The notes under the pieces are model-generated. The model worked only from the letters and a program-made list of their open reading frames with translations, was not told the origin of the DNA and ran no database searches. A DNA stretch of 64,000 bases, taken from the NCBI RefSeq assembly GCF_000968375.1, contig NZ_CP009933.1, positions 3,534,001 to 3,598,000 of the forward strand, given 5' to 3'. Shown one piece after another: positions 34,401-43,139 of the stretch. Both the position numbers and the translations under genes were made by a program. Numbering within the stretch: position 1 is the first letter of the stretch; each line of letters starts with the position of its first letter. The DNA comes from Clostridium scatologenes. Its GTDB lineage: Bacteria > Bacillota > Clostridia > Clostridiales > Clostridiaceae.

Positions 34401-34505
34401 CTAGTAATTGCCTCCTCTAACTTCTAATTTTCACTTGGATTATATTCTGCATAGACACATCAAAATACAATCAACGAAGTTGTTAAATATAGTATAATGA
34501 GCTAG

Positions 34506-34545
34506 AAAAAAAAGTGGGATAAGATCTTTTCGGATCTTATCCCAC
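34506..34545 (-). terminator. Strong intrinsic terminator upstream of the GNAT gene
   Basis: Perfect 13-bp stem (GTGGGATAAGATC at 34514-34526, GATCTTATCCCAC at 34533-34545) followed on the minus strand by eight Ts. It either ends the WG-repeat transcript or forms part of a leader for the GNAT gene 100 bases downstream. The same GTGGGAT start occurs in the nhaA leader terminator. Confidence 0.75.
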
Positions 34546-34801
34546 TTAAATAATCTTTTGATTACAAGTCCTCTGATAAGTTTAATTTATTATACCATAT
34601 TCAGGCAAAAAAGCAACGACAAATTGGAGTTTGTTATTCACTTTATAACATCCTGATAAATTATATCCATTATTTCATTTAAACTTATATTTCATTTAAA
34701 CTTAATTCTTTATGCAGGCATACTCTACAGAACTCTGGGTTTTATTGTAGAGTTTCAGCTTCGTCATTTTAATTCTCCAAAATTAAGAAAAATGTTGAAT
34801 T

Positions 34802-36568
34802 TTAATTAAAAGCCCTCCAAAACTCTCCTCTTACATTTATAATATTCGAAATTTCTCTGTATGGAATCTTAAAAGTTGGAAATCCAGCAGCATACGGAGC
34901 TATTTCGTATGGTTCAAAATAAATATATAAAGCATTCTCATCTACATAAAAAGGTTGATCTTTCTTTATTCCTTTATAGCTGCCCGAGAAAACATAGAGG
35001 TGCTGCGCTTTCTTTATCTGCTCTCCTATGATATCGCTTAGTACCTGCACATAGTTTCTGCTTACTTTAAACAAATCCTTAAGTTCATAAAACCTCCCGG
35101 TAACAAGGTCTATATGTGAATAAATCTTTATTGGCATACCATGAGCTGCACACAAAGGATAACGATACCCATCAAGTTCCAAAACCAATAGCTTCTTTTT
35201 AAAGAACTCTATAGAAAAATCCCTGCCATAGCTATAATCAAGTTGTGCGTTAGGATCAACCTGCTTCACCTGTGATAACTGTTTTAACCTTTCATTAACG
35301 CTATTTTCTAAAACTAAATTTTTCATTCCTTCTACTTGAGGGTAGTATATAATATAGTTCTTGTTAGGCTTATATTCTTCTTCCCTTACTCTGTACATAT
35401 AATTTAGTGGGATTATGATATTTTGCCTATAAAAGATCCTTCCGTTCATATCAAAGTAGGTAAACCTGTTATCTACAATAGCTCTAATCAGTTTTCCAAT
35501 AAAGGCGAGGCTGCCGTTGCCTCTAACAATAGGCAGGCTCCTTACTAGTCTCCCTCTTTTATCTATGAAAAAAGTATTTTTACTATCATAGGCAGAAGCA
35601 AGACGATTATTATAGCTGGAAACACCTAAATAAATAAAATTGGTTAAAAAATCACCTTCGGTATCTGCAATGGCATATAGGGAGCCTATACATGGGTTTT
35701 CCTTTTCTATAGCTATACCAACAGCTGCTCTATTTTCACCCATAAGAATTATGTCATTGTATTCTGGCTTTATTTTATAATTACCAGCTTTATCTATAAG
35801 CCCATATTTACTTACAATGCTGTCAGATCCGGTGTTCACTATGGCTCTTCCTTGGCTAAAAGGCTGTGCCATGTTAAACTGTGGTTTTATTATTACTCTT
35901 CCTTTTTCGTCGATATAGCCAAATTTGCCGTCCATTTTTTCTTGAAAAACTAAAAGTCCCTCGCCCAAGCTGCCCACAAGGTAATATTTATAACTATTGA
36001 AGACTTCTCCATTTGGTCCTATTAGTGCGTAATCCTCATCCTTAATTTTAACTACTGCCTTTCCTTCCACAAAATCGCTGGCGGATTCATATTTGAGGGG
36101 TATTGCCTCTTTTCCATCTCTATCTAGATACCCATAAAAATATTTACCTTTCTCATCAAAAGCTGAGGCTATTGCCCTTCCGTTTTTAAAATTCCCTACG
36201 TAATCATATTTTTTTGTATTTAATATACTTCCGTTTTCATCAATTAATTTATATTCTCCATTATAAGAGGCTACTGCGCGACCTTCGGAAAATTGATTAA
36301 TGTAATTGTACTTAGGCAACACAACAAAATTCCCCGTGGTATTTATAATCCCAAAAGAATTATTAACACTTACTACAGCGAGTCCATTATCCTGAAAATC
36401 TTCGGCATAATCAAAATTGGGGCTGATTGCAAAATTCCCTCTATTGTTTATAAATCCCCACTTATTTCCTGCTAAAGTTTTTATCTTTACTGGATATAGG
36501 TTTATAGCTCTCATACAATACGAACAAATGAATCTAGGACGAAATCTTTGATTATAAATAGAAACCAC
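34802..36568 (-). CDS. WG-repeat protein with DUF3298/RsiV-like C-terminus
   Basis: 588 residues. From about residue 30 to 370 there are about seven WG (KWG) beta-propeller-like repeats, with units such as NKWGFINNRGNFAISPNFDY and GKFGYIDEKGRVIIKPQFN. The last 170 residues (FFKKKLLVLELDGYRYPLCA, HIDLVTGRFYELKDLFK, YIYFEPYEIAPYAAGFPTFK) match DUF3298 as in RsiV and PdaC, an extracellular ligand-binding fold. No clear signal peptide was seen with the GTG start used here. Function unknown; probably a surface or carbohydrate-associated binder. Confidence 0.85.
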   Translation of the reverse strand: MVSIYNQRFRPRFICSYCMRAINLYPVKIKTLAGNKWGFINNRGNFAISPNFDYAEDFQDNGLAVVSVNNSFGIINTTGNFVVLPKYNYINQFSEGRAVASYNGEYKLIDENGSILNTKKYDYVGNFKNGRAIASAFDEKGKYFYGYLDRDGKEAIPLKYESASDFVEGKAVVKIKDEDYALIGPNGEVFNSYKYYLVGSLGEGLLVFQEKMDGKFGYIDEKGRVIIKPQFNMAQPFSQGRAIVNTGSDSIVSKYGLIDKAGNYKIKPEYNDIILMGENRAAVGIAIEKENPCIGSLYAIADTEGDFLTNFIYLGVSSYNNRLASAYDSKNTFFIDKRGRLVRSLPIVRGNGSLAFIGKLIRAIVDNRFTYFDMNGRIFYRQNIIIPLNYMYRVREEEYKPNKNYIIYYPQVEGMKNLVLENSVNERLKQLSQVKQVDPNAQLDYSYGRDFSIEFFKKKLLVLELDGYRYPLCAAHGMPIKIYSHIDLVTGRFYELKDLFKVSRNYVQVLSDIIGEQIKKAQHLYVFSGSYKGIKKDQPFYVDENALYIYFEPYEIAPYAAGFPTFKIPYREISNIINVRGEFWRAFN

Positions 36569-36780
36569 CCCAATTTATATATTACTTTATCATAATATGT
36601 TTAAGTTTAATATTTGGTGAAGTAAAAAGCATTAAAACTTAGCTGCCTGAAAACATCTATTTATTTCTCTAGTGTGCCTCGCTTATTCCAGGAGTCTTAA
36701 AATAACTTTTAAGATTCTGCAGGAATTGACCATATAGTTCTTTTTGTGATGAAAGATACCGCAAATACAGGGGATTTAGT

Positions 36781-37743
36781 TTATGAAGAGATATTAAGAT
36801 CACTTATTGATAACAGATGTTTTTTTAAAATATCCATTTTTTTTATCATGAGCTCTTTTAATTTAATTGGCTGTATGAATAATATATTCTGACCATAACC
36901 AATTAAATAAGTCGCAATAAATTCTTCTTCTCCCTTATTATAGAAACCTCGAATAAAATTTCTTTCCTCATCTACATAAAGCTTCATTGAAGGATAGTGT
37001 TCTTTATAAAATAAGTCCACTCCCTGTTTTGATATTTCAATTTCAAAATCAGTTGCATCAGGAGCTTTATATAGCGTATCAGCAGTCTTTACAAATTCCA
37101 CAAACGGTTTTGCTTCATACTTTGTGCTTTCCTTAACATCTAACACTTTATCACATCGAAATACTTGTGTACTATCCGTCTCAAAATTATACCCAGTAGC
37201 ATACCATTGACCATATACCGATGAAATATCAAAAATTTGTACGATGTATCTATTCTCAATACCTTTTTTACTATATTTAATTTCGCAAACTCTTTCTTCC
37301 ATAGCAAATTGTAAAATATCTTTTAAAAAATAGCTATGATTGTTATGTTGAATAGCACCTAAACTAAATATTTTTTCTATTCTATGTAGCATTTTCACCT
37401 TTTCAGTTGATAAACAATTTTCAAATTTATTCTTCAATTTCTCTATACTTAAATGAAAAGGAGTTGTTTCATATGCTCCTAAAGTCAGCATTGAAAAATA
37501 CATAGCAAATACTTCATCAACAGTAAATACTATAGGTGAAAGCAATCGATTTTGAAGAATGCCATAATATCCATTTCTACCTGATTGGGAGTATATTGGC
37601 ATGCCTATTGATTCCAATGCCTGTATATCCCTTATAGCTGTACTCTTTGATATTGAATACTTATCCATTAAATCCTTTAAGTTAAATAAATTTTTATCAT
37701 TTAAAAATAGCATCATATCATTTAATCTTTCTGATTTATTCAT
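36781..37743 (-). CDS. YafY-type WYL-domain transcriptional regulator
   Basis: 320 residues. An N-terminal DeoR-like helix-turn-helix (DLMDKYSISKSTAIRDIQAL, SGRNGYYG) is followed by a WYL domain (about 140-220) and a C-terminal WCX-like extension. WYL domains bind ligands such as nucleotides or ssDNA. ATG 37743 has AAAGGAA six bases upstream. The divergent PNPOx gene and the shared palindrome at 37781-37807 make that gene its likely target. Confidence 0.9.
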   Translation of the reverse strand: MNKSERLNDMMLFLNDKNLFNLKDLMDKYSISKSTAIRDIQALESIGMPIYSQSGRNGYYGILQNRLLSPIVFTVDEVFAMYFSMLTLGAYETTPFHLSIEKLKNKFENCLSTEKVKMLHRIEKIFSLGAIQHNNHSYFLKDILQFAMEERVCEIKYSKKGIENRYIVQIFDISSVYGQWYATGYNFETDSTQVFRCDKVLDVKESTKYEAKPFVEFVKTADTLYKAPDATDFEIEISKQGVDLFYKEHYPSMKLYVDEERNFIRGFYNKGEEEFIATYLIGYGQNILFIQPIKLKELMIKKMDILKKHLLSISDLNISS

Positions 37744-37780
37744 AACCATTTCCTTTACTAATAAAATTTAATTGAAAATT

Positions 37781-37823
37781 AAAAGGTATCAGCATTTGAC
37801 ACCTTTTCAAAGTATACTATGAT
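37781..37823 (+). promoter_or_regulatory. Divergent promoter region with inverted-repeat operator
   Basis: AAAAGGTATCA (37781-37791) and TGACACCTTTT (37797-37807) form an 11-bp inverted repeat with one mismatch. TTGACA (37796-37801) inside it and TATGAT (37818-37823), 16 bases apart, make a promoter for the PNPOx gene. A protein bound to the palindrome would block RNA polymerase. Confidence 0.7.
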
Positions 37824-37851
37824 TATAAAAGAAAGAAAAGGGGAAATATTA

Positions 37852-38274
37852 ATGATAACTAAAAATGATTTTATACGAATAATGGATACACAGAATGAAA
37901 TTGCATTGGCAACAAGTCCAGATAACTGTCCCAATGTCAGAATAGTGAATTTTTATTTTGACAGCAATACAAACATTTTGTTCTTTACTACTTTTGGAGA
38001 TAATAATAAGGTAAAAGAGTTTGAAAATAACCCTAATATTGCTTTTACTACAATTCCTCATCATGGTAATGAACATGTTAAAGCAAAAGGAATTGTTAAA
38101 AAAAGCTCTCGCACAATTTTTGATGTTGCTGATGAGTTTATAAGAAAAATTCCTGAATATAAGTATACCGTGGAACAAGTGGGACAATACTTAGTACTTT
38201 TTGAAATTGAATTTCATACTGCTGTAGTAACATTAGATTTTGAAAATATTGATACTATTATACTAAATAAATAA
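37852..38274 (+). CDS. Pyridoxamine 5'-phosphate oxidase-family protein
   Basis: 140 residues of the small FMN-binding split-barrel type: IALATSPDNCPNVRIVNFYF at the start, ILFFTTFGDNNKVKEFENNP with AFTTIP in the middle. It lacks the C-terminal signature of true PdxH, so it is more likely a flavin reductase or nitroimidazole-reductase-like protein. ATG 37852 is preceded by GGGG. Probably controlled by the divergent WYL regulator. Confidence 0.85.
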   Translation: MITKNDFIRIMDTQNEIALATSPDNCPNVRIVNFYFDSNTNILFFTTFGDNNKVKEFENNPNIAFTTIPHHGNEHVKAKGIVKKSSRTIFDVADEFIRKIPEYKYTVEQVGQYLVLFEIEFHTAVVTLDFENIDTIILNK

Positions 38275-38277
38275 AAT

Positions 38278-38325
38278 AAAGTGTACCCATCCTAAATTTA
38301 CAATAAATACACTTTATCTTTGCAT
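38278..38325 (+). terminator. R2-type hairpin after the PNPOx gene
   Basis: AAAGTGTACCC...ATACACTTTATCTTT: the hairpin half of R2 without the promoter half. It serves as a terminator between the convergent PNPOx gene and SDR relic. Confidence 0.6.
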
Positions 38326-38330
38326 TACAA

Positions 38331-38694
38331 TTATTTACTACAAAAGCTATCCGAATAACGGTATTTCATCAATTGAGTGAAGTTTTGAGTTTCTTGACAT
38401 TTCATCAATTAAAATTTCCTGTGAACCTTGACTTATAGCTAATAATGAATCATAGGCCACAGAATATGGTGATAACTTTTTCCCATTGAAGCTTGCCATC
38501 ATATCTGTGTCAATAAAACCAGCATAAATAGCTTATACTTGAACCCCTTTGCTATTTAGGGATAATCTCATATCATTTGTCAATGAAAGTGCAGCTGCAT
38601 ATACTTTTTTTGCTCCCATCTCCAAGACTACTTGAGTAAATGCAAATCCTCTATTTGCTCATGTTACCAAAACTGTTGAATCTTTTATTTTCAT
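38331..38694 (-). pseudogene. SDR oxidoreductase pseudogene (copy of 21697-22419)
   Basis: Both ends match the intact SDR gene closely, but about 345 bases of the middle (including the NNAG and YxxxK parts) are missing. The junction lies at GTGCAGCTGCATATAC, where both parental flanks contain GC(A/T)GC triplets. A TAA replaces a codon in the QVSAI region, and the glycine-rich cofactor motif is damaged. Non-functional. Confidence 0.88.
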
Positions 38695-38879
38695 AACTAA
38701 AACTCTCCTTTTCATATTTGTAACTATAATTAATGATAGAATTTATACATTACTTAAACAAATAAATAATCTTTAATTCACATTTTTTTACTATTTTGCC
38801 TTTATTAATAGTGATTATATCATAACTTTTACAAATAAAAGCCGATTATATCCCAGCAAATACAAATAGTCTTTGAAAT

Positions 38880-38962
38880 GCGACGCAAAAACACCACATA
38901 ATTCAACTTTGATATGCAGTATTTTTGCAAATTGTTCATTTTTTTAATTGTTACGTCAAATA
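38880..38962. repeat. Repeat R1, copy 6
   Basis: Full R1 with the TTGTTCATTTTTTTAATTGT tail, downstream of the XRE regulator gene. The 38700-38879 stretch has no gene. Confidence 0.65.
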
Positions 38963-39010
38963 AGAAAATTATTCATTAAGACTACTCTACAAATTGAAAT
39001 TTGTACACTA

Positions 39011-39592
39011 CTATTCTTTTAAAAGTTCGTATGGTGCTTTTTTATATTCAATATCTCCAACAGCAAATTTCTTTGGATTCACTTTACTACTTAACTGTCT
39101 TGTCTCAATAAATTCTTTTGATACAGATACAAAATATTGTTGATTTTCTTTTTCAATCAAATAATACTCATTGCGGTCTTTTAGTTGATACGCTATATCA
39201 AAAATTCCAGGTTGCGTAATAAAGTCCAAAACATTTTCAATAGGAGTTAACTTCTTTTTACGCATAAGTGGATAAATAAAGTCTGCATCATTAAATTTAT
39301 TTAATACCACCGCATCTTGCTTACATCTACAACGTCCACTTTTTATAAAGTCATCCAAATTGATTGACTCTTTGATTACTAGTTTATCTATATTACTATC
39401 ATTGTCTAGCAAATAATCAATACTTATATTAAGCAAAGTTGCGATTGCTTTTAGATTCCCTATATCGGGCATCCCTTTATCTGATTCCCACTTAGTAACT
39501 GCTTGTCTAGATACACATAATTTTTCTGCTAATTGTTCTTGCGAGAGTCCAACTCCTCTTCTTGCCTCTTTTAATTTTTCTCCTACCGTCAT
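39011..39592 (-). CDS. XRE-family regulator with C-terminal domain
   Basis: 193 residues. The HTH_3 domain covers about 1-62 (VGEKLKEARRGVGLSQEQLA, EKLCVSRQAVTKWESDKGMP). The C-terminal 120 residues (DFIYPLMRKKKLTPIENVLD, FISTQ-like region, EKENQQYFVSVSKEFIE) form an unassigned ligand or protein-interaction domain. ATG 39592 has GGAGG eight bases upstream. Target unknown; no adjacent partner gene. Confidence 0.88.
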   Translation of the reverse strand: MTVGEKLKEARRGVGLSQEQLAEKLCVSRQAVTKWESDKGMPDIGNLKAIATLLNISIDYLLDNDSNIDKLVIKESINLDDFIKSGRCRCKQDAVVLNKFNDADFIYPLMRKKKLTPIENVLDFITQPGIFDIAYQLKDRNEYYLIEKENQQYFVSVSKEFIETRQLSSKVNPKKFAVGDIEYKKAPYELLKE

Positions 39593-39957
39593 AATTATTA
39601 CCTCCATATTCTAATTCCTACATAGACTCATTGTAGTAATTTCACAGTAAACTATGAGACTCAAAAGTACAAGAAACTGTTGTTTTCCTTAACGCAACGT
39701 ATCGTAGCTAAAGATTTATGTTATAAAAGATGTTGTATCATAAATCCTTTACAATAATATAATTTCCATTTTATCAATATATATTCAAATTCTGATTTGT
39801 ACATTTCATTTTCTATAAATTTTCTTCATAATTTATAACCAACTCGATACATTACTATTTATCGTTCACAATTTATTACAACTGCGATTTAATCATTATG
39901 AAAATTATACTATAACATTTACATATTTTCATTATTTTACAGAAAACATAAGAATTT

Positions 39958-40060
39958 TTAACATTGCATTATTCAATTATCAAAGACCATCGTTCACATT
40001 TCTAATTTAAAAAGTTGTGTCGCATAATTTTCAAAATGCCAAGCAAGGCTTCACATTTAA
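39958..40060. repeat. Repeat R3, copy 5
   Basis: Long R3 copy (CATTATTCAATTATCAAAGA, AAAGTTGTGTCGCATAAT, then GCAAGGCTTCACA) shared closely with the copy at 54560. Confidence 0.55.
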
Positions 40061-40171
40061 TTTCAAACTCACCTATTGGTATATCTATTACTCAATAAAA
40101 AAACGCAATCCCAATATCTTTAAAATGAAATTTTACAATCTGTTACTTATTTTTATTAATTCATCACATAT

Positions 40172-40342
40172 CTATTCAACTAAATTTTTCCCATCTTTAA
40201 ATGCTCTTGAAGATAACTCATTAAACACCTCATCATTATTTCCACAGTAGTGGATGTAATCCTCTAATTTCCAACCAAATACAATAGCATCTGCCTCAGC
40301 AATAGCTTTATACATTGGTTGTAAATAATCATTAATAGCACA
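40172..40342 (-). pseudogene. Relic of a flavodoxin-type reductase
   Basis: Reads DYLQPMYKAIAEADAIVFG, the end of the second helix and third strand of NADPH-dependent FMN reductases. It then jumps to WKLEDYIHYCGNNDEVFNEL and RAFKDGKNLVE and stop, resembling the C-terminus of the same family. The N-terminus and the middle, including the SPIYxG loop, are missing. Confidence 0.55.
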
Positions 40343-40345
40343 TCA

Positions 40346-40627
40346 ATCCTGGATGATTCATGTAACATATGGTTTATGTCTAGAATGCGCAGCAACATCA
40401 TACCAATGTTTAAAGAACGTGAAAAATTGCGAAGCTCTTTCATTGTAAGAAAAGAAGACTGCTCACCGGAGATACAAGAAATGGCGTTCTCATTTACCGC
40501 TAATGCTTTAATCGGTACTATTGATTGGTGGTTAAAATCAAATTGTACTCCTGATTCAGAGAAAATGTCTTATTTATTTAGATCTTATTTTAAAAATGGC
40601 CATGTAGGAATGCTGAATAAAAATTAA
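40346..40627 (+). pseudogene. Relic: C-terminal half of a TetR-family regulator
   Basis: FKEREKLRSSFIVRKEDCSP and FSFTANALIGTIDWWLKSNC with a closing helix match TetR C-terminal domains of the DhaS/TetR_C_7 kind. No helix-turn-helix or RBS is present. The upstream flank belongs to a different (flavodoxin) relic on the other strand. Confidence 0.6.
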
Positions 40628-40636
40628 TGTTGTGAT

Positions 40637-40870
40637 TCAAATTTTGCATAAAAAAAGGCTAGACATTTCTAATTCACTTGAAATGTATAGTTTATTAAGT
40701 TCTTCTTGAAAAGTTTCACTATCTTTATTAATTATTGCAGCATATAAAACACTTAAATCCTTTGTTTTTATCTTTTCTTCAAACCACTTTAAGATTTTTG
40801 TTCTAAAAATATACTTCACTTCTCTATTTGGTATGCTTAATTCTATATAACGATTATCTTCCTCATCCAT
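40637..40870 (-). pseudogene. Relic of an AAA-ATPase/PDDEXK_9 protein
   Basis: 77 residues from ATG 40870. NRYIELSIPNREVKYIFRTK and ILKWFEEKIKTKDLSVLY resemble the linker before the nuclease-like domain of the abundant AAA-ATPase-like/PDDEXK_9 family. Both the ATPase and the nuclease core are absent, and the frame ends in unrelated sequence. Confidence 0.55.
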
Positions 40871-40885
40871 TCTTTCGCTTTGGAT

Positions 40886-40930
40886 GCTTCTTCATATGAA
40901 ATAACTTCATCTTCAAGAGTAAAATCATAA
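40886..40930 (-). pseudogene. Relic of the sigma-factor gene at the duplication junction
   Basis: Encodes YDFTLEDEVISYEEAS, matching residues 104-119 of the sigma factor at 44261. The match ends exactly where the second Rrf2-methyltransferase module begins (40929). Confidence 0.7.
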
Positions 40931-40963
40931 ATAAGTATTGACTAAAAGTATAAGCGGGTATAT

Positions 40964-40988
40964 TATAGATAAATACAGTCTGTAATAT
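40964..40988 (+). promoter_or_regulatory. Operator-like palindrome of rrf2 copy 2
   Basis: TACAGTCTGTA (40974-40984) at the predicted start site; promoter boxes TTGACT and TATTAT are conserved as in copy 1. Confidence 0.6.
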
Positions 40989-41015
40989 CTGATTAATGAT
41001 ACATGGAGGATTAAT

Positions 41016-41396
41016 ATGAAATATACCAAAGCTACTAATTATGCATTACATATAGTTGCATATATGATTAAGTATTATAAAAAAGATAACTTAAGTTTAC
41101 AGCCTTTGGCAAATCATTTAAATATTTCGCCGAGTTATTTGTCAAAGATTTTAACACAGTTAGTAAGAGCTAACATAATTCAATCAACCCCAGGTGTAAA
41201 TGGTGGTTATGTTCTGCGAAAAAACAAAGAAGATATTTCACTTTTAGATGTAATTAAGGCAACTGAAGGAAGTAGTCCTATGTTTACATGTGAAATGGAT
41301 GAAAATCATGAGTGCAAAATCCAAAAAGCAATGGACGAAGCGGAGAATATAATGGAAACTTATCTCAAGAATAAAAAACTATTTGAAATTATATAA
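41016..41396 (+). CDS. Rrf2-family transcriptional regulator, copy 2
   Basis: 126 residues with the same winged helix-turn-helix and two-cysteine effector region (TCEMDENHEC) as the copy at 9785. It differs at four positions (D to Y in MIKYYKK, N to S, D to N, V to I), none in the recognition helix. The full frame, RBS GGAGG and promoter are intact, so both copies should be expressed and could cross-regulate both methyltransferase genes. Confidence 0.92.
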   Translation: MKYTKATNYALHIVAYMIKYYKKDNLSLQPLANHLNISPSYLSKILTQLVRANIIQSTPGVNGGYVLRKNKEDISLLDVIKATEGSSPMFTCEMDENHECKIQKAMDEAENIMETYLKNKKLFEII

Positions 41397-41423
41397 AAAC
41401 GCCTTAATTTCATTGGTGTTTTT
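41395..41423 (+). terminator. Terminator after rrf2 copy 2
   Basis: AAAAACGCC and GGTGTTTTT arms; one more base pair than in copy 1. Confidence 0.6.
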
Positions 41424-41433
41424 ATAATTCAAT

Positions 41434-41458
41434 TATAGACAAATACAGTCTGTAATGT
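41434..41458 (+). promoter_or_regulatory. Operator-like site upstream of methyltransferase copy 2
   Basis: Here the palindrome core is the perfect TACAGTCTGTA, unlike the variant core in copy 1 (10213-10223). Confidence 0.55.
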
Positions 41459-41573
41459 ATTTGATTAAAATAATTATATTTTTGTTATAAATAGCTTATT
41501 GACAATATTTGTACTATAAAATAAGGCTTATAGTAATAATAAAATTATAAAAAATTTTAAAGGAGATGTTTAT

Positions 41574-42203
41574 ATGTCAGAATTTTGGGAAAAAAGTTTT
41601 GCAGAAAAGCAAGCAATGTGGGGATTCGAGCCATCAAGCACTGCAATTATAGTAGCAGATTACTTTGCTGAAAATAACCTAAAGGATATCTTAATACCAG
41701 GTGTTGGATATGGAAGAAACATAAAACCATTTATTGATAATAACATGGAAGTTACAGGAATCGAAATTTCTCAAACCGCAATTAATATAGCAAGGCAAAA
41801 TGGAATTAATAATAAAATTTATCATGGGTCAGTATCAAATATGCCTTTTGAAAATAAACTCTATGATGGTGTAGCTAGTTTTGCGCTTATTCATTTATTA
41901 AATGAAGATGAAAGGAAAAAATTTATTAATGATTGCTATAACCATTTAAAACCATGTGGATATATGATTTTTACGGCAGTTTCGGAAAAAGCTCCAATGT
42001 ACGGTAATGGCACGAAGCTTGCTGAAAATTATTATGAAACAACCTATGGGGTAAAACTATTTTTCTATAATTCTAAGTCTATAGAGAAAGAGTTTGGAAA
42101 TTATGGGCTTGTAGATTTTGTAGAAATTGATGACATACATAAGGATAATCCAGATAAACCTCCAGTAAACTTTTTAATGATAAAATGCAGAAAAGAGCTA
42201 TAA
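41574..42203 (+). CDS. Class I SAM-dependent methyltransferase, copy 2
   Basis: 209 residues, six differences from the copy at 10343. Motif I GVGYGRN is unchanged. One difference, KPGGYM to KPCGYM, changes a glycine conserved in the turn after the motif IV/V region, so activity may differ. RBS AAAGGAGATG. Followed by a strong terminator at 42252-42284. Confidence 0.9.
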   Translation: MSEFWEKSFAEKQAMWGFEPSSTAIIVADYFAENNLKDILIPGVGYGRNIKPFIDNNMEVTGIEISQTAINIARQNGINNKIYHGSVSNMPFENKLYDGVASFALIHLLNEDERKKFINDCYNHLKPCGYMIFTAVSEKAPMYGNGTKLAENYYETTYGVKLFFYNSKSIEKEFGNYGLVDFVEIDDIHKDNPDKPPVNFLMIKCRKEL

Positions 42204-42251
42204 AGTTGATAAAGTTCTCAAATAAAACCTATGATAGGTTAATCATATAAT

Positions 42252-42284
42252 AAAAAATAGAACTATCATTTGTTCTATTTTTTT
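42252..42284 (+). terminator. Terminator after methyltransferase copy 2
   Basis: AAAAAATAGAAC (42252-42263) and GTTCTATTTTTT (42272-42283): 12 bp with T-run; symmetrical, so it can act both ways. Confidence 0.8.
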
Positions 42285-42313
42285 ATTTTATTTTAAATCT
42301 ATCCGCTAAATTA

Positions 42314-42452
42314 CTATTTTACTGGTGGTTTCCATAGTGGTACATCTATAAATGTAGTCTCTTTTACGTTTGGAAGAATATCATATATTGAGCACTTCAT
42401 TTGTTGTTCAAATTGTATAATGTAAATTAACGGGATCAATTAAGATTACTTC
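42314..42452 (-). pseudogene. Frameshifted relic of an unidentified gene
   Basis: EVILIDPVNLHYTI and a stop in one frame, then QFEQQMKCSIYDILPNVKET and FIDVPLWKPPVK and stop in another. The two parts read as the C-terminus of one protein with a one-base shift. Family not recognised. Confidence 0.45.
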
Positions 42453-42514
42453 GTTATAATTTATACAATATATGTTTTCTATCTTACTCACTTACTCTTA
42501 ATTAATTTTATAGT

Positions 42515-43093
42515 TTATAATTGTAATTCTTTCAATTCTGATATTGGAATAACTGGTTTTGGATTTGCAGAATGTTCTCCGATTATTTTCTCCATCCAAA
42601 TCATATCATACCAGTTTTCGAACTTGTATCCACATTTTGAAAAACAACCTACTTTCCTATATCCTAAATGTTCATGAAAATACGTGCTGGCATTGGTAAG
42701 ATATGCATTATCAGTAGCTGTATAAGCTATACATGCATTTAAGTTAAGGATATTTTGTCTCTTTAATATTTCTTCCAAAGCTAAATACAATTTTTTTCCT
42801 ACACCTTTACCCCGACAATTCTGACTTAAATATATAGTAGTTTCAACCGCCCAATCATATGCAACTCGCTCCTTAAATGATGAGGCATATGCATAACCAA
42901 TAATCTGATCGTTATCTATGGCTACTATATATGGATACTTTTTCAATATATTATTAATTCTCTCAGTAAATTCTTCAACAGATGGAACTTCATATTCAAA
43001 AGAGATTGCAGTATTTTTTACATAAGGTTTGTATATATTCAAAATTTCTTTTGCATCTGCTTTAGTTGCCATACGCATTGTAACATTTATCAT
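42515..43093 (-). CDS. GNAT acetyltransferase (phosphinothricin acetyltransferase-like)
   Basis: 192 residues. The PAT-type pattern is clear: RMATKADAKEILNIYKPYVK, ISFEYEVPSVEEFTERI, YAYASSFKERVAYDWAVETT, the acetyl-CoA loop CRGKGVGKKLYLALEEIL (about 93-110), and FHEHLGYRKVGCF. Such enzymes acetylate phosphinothricin, methionine sulfoximine or related amines; true substrate here unknown. Confidence 0.88.
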   Translation of the reverse strand: MINVTMRMATKADAKEILNIYKPYVKNTAISFEYEVPSVEEFTERINNILKKYPYIVAIDNDQIIGYAYASSFKERVAYDWAVETTIYLSQNCRGKGVGKKLYLALEEILKRQNILNLNACIAYTATDNAYLTNASTYFHEHLGYRKVGCFSKCGYKFENWYDMIWMEKIIGEHSANPKPVIPISELKELQL

Positions 43094-43139
43094 TATATCA
43101 CCTTCTTTTATAAAATTATTTTAATAATCTCTACAAATT

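Larger units (their letters stand above)
40929..42227 (+). repeat. Duplicated Rrf2-methyltransferase module, copy 2
   Basis: Direct copy of 9699-10996 with scattered substitutions. The left edge lies inside a sigma-factor relic; the right edge is at the CTCAAATAAAA past the methyltransferase stop. Confidence 0.95.

Noticed and set aside
36735..36790. Plus-strand reading GIDHIVLFVMKDTANTGDLV between the WG and WYL genes
   Set aside because: It looks protein-like for about 20 codons, but neither end can be extended to a known family, and it overlaps the WYL 3' end antisense. Not enough to call a relic.
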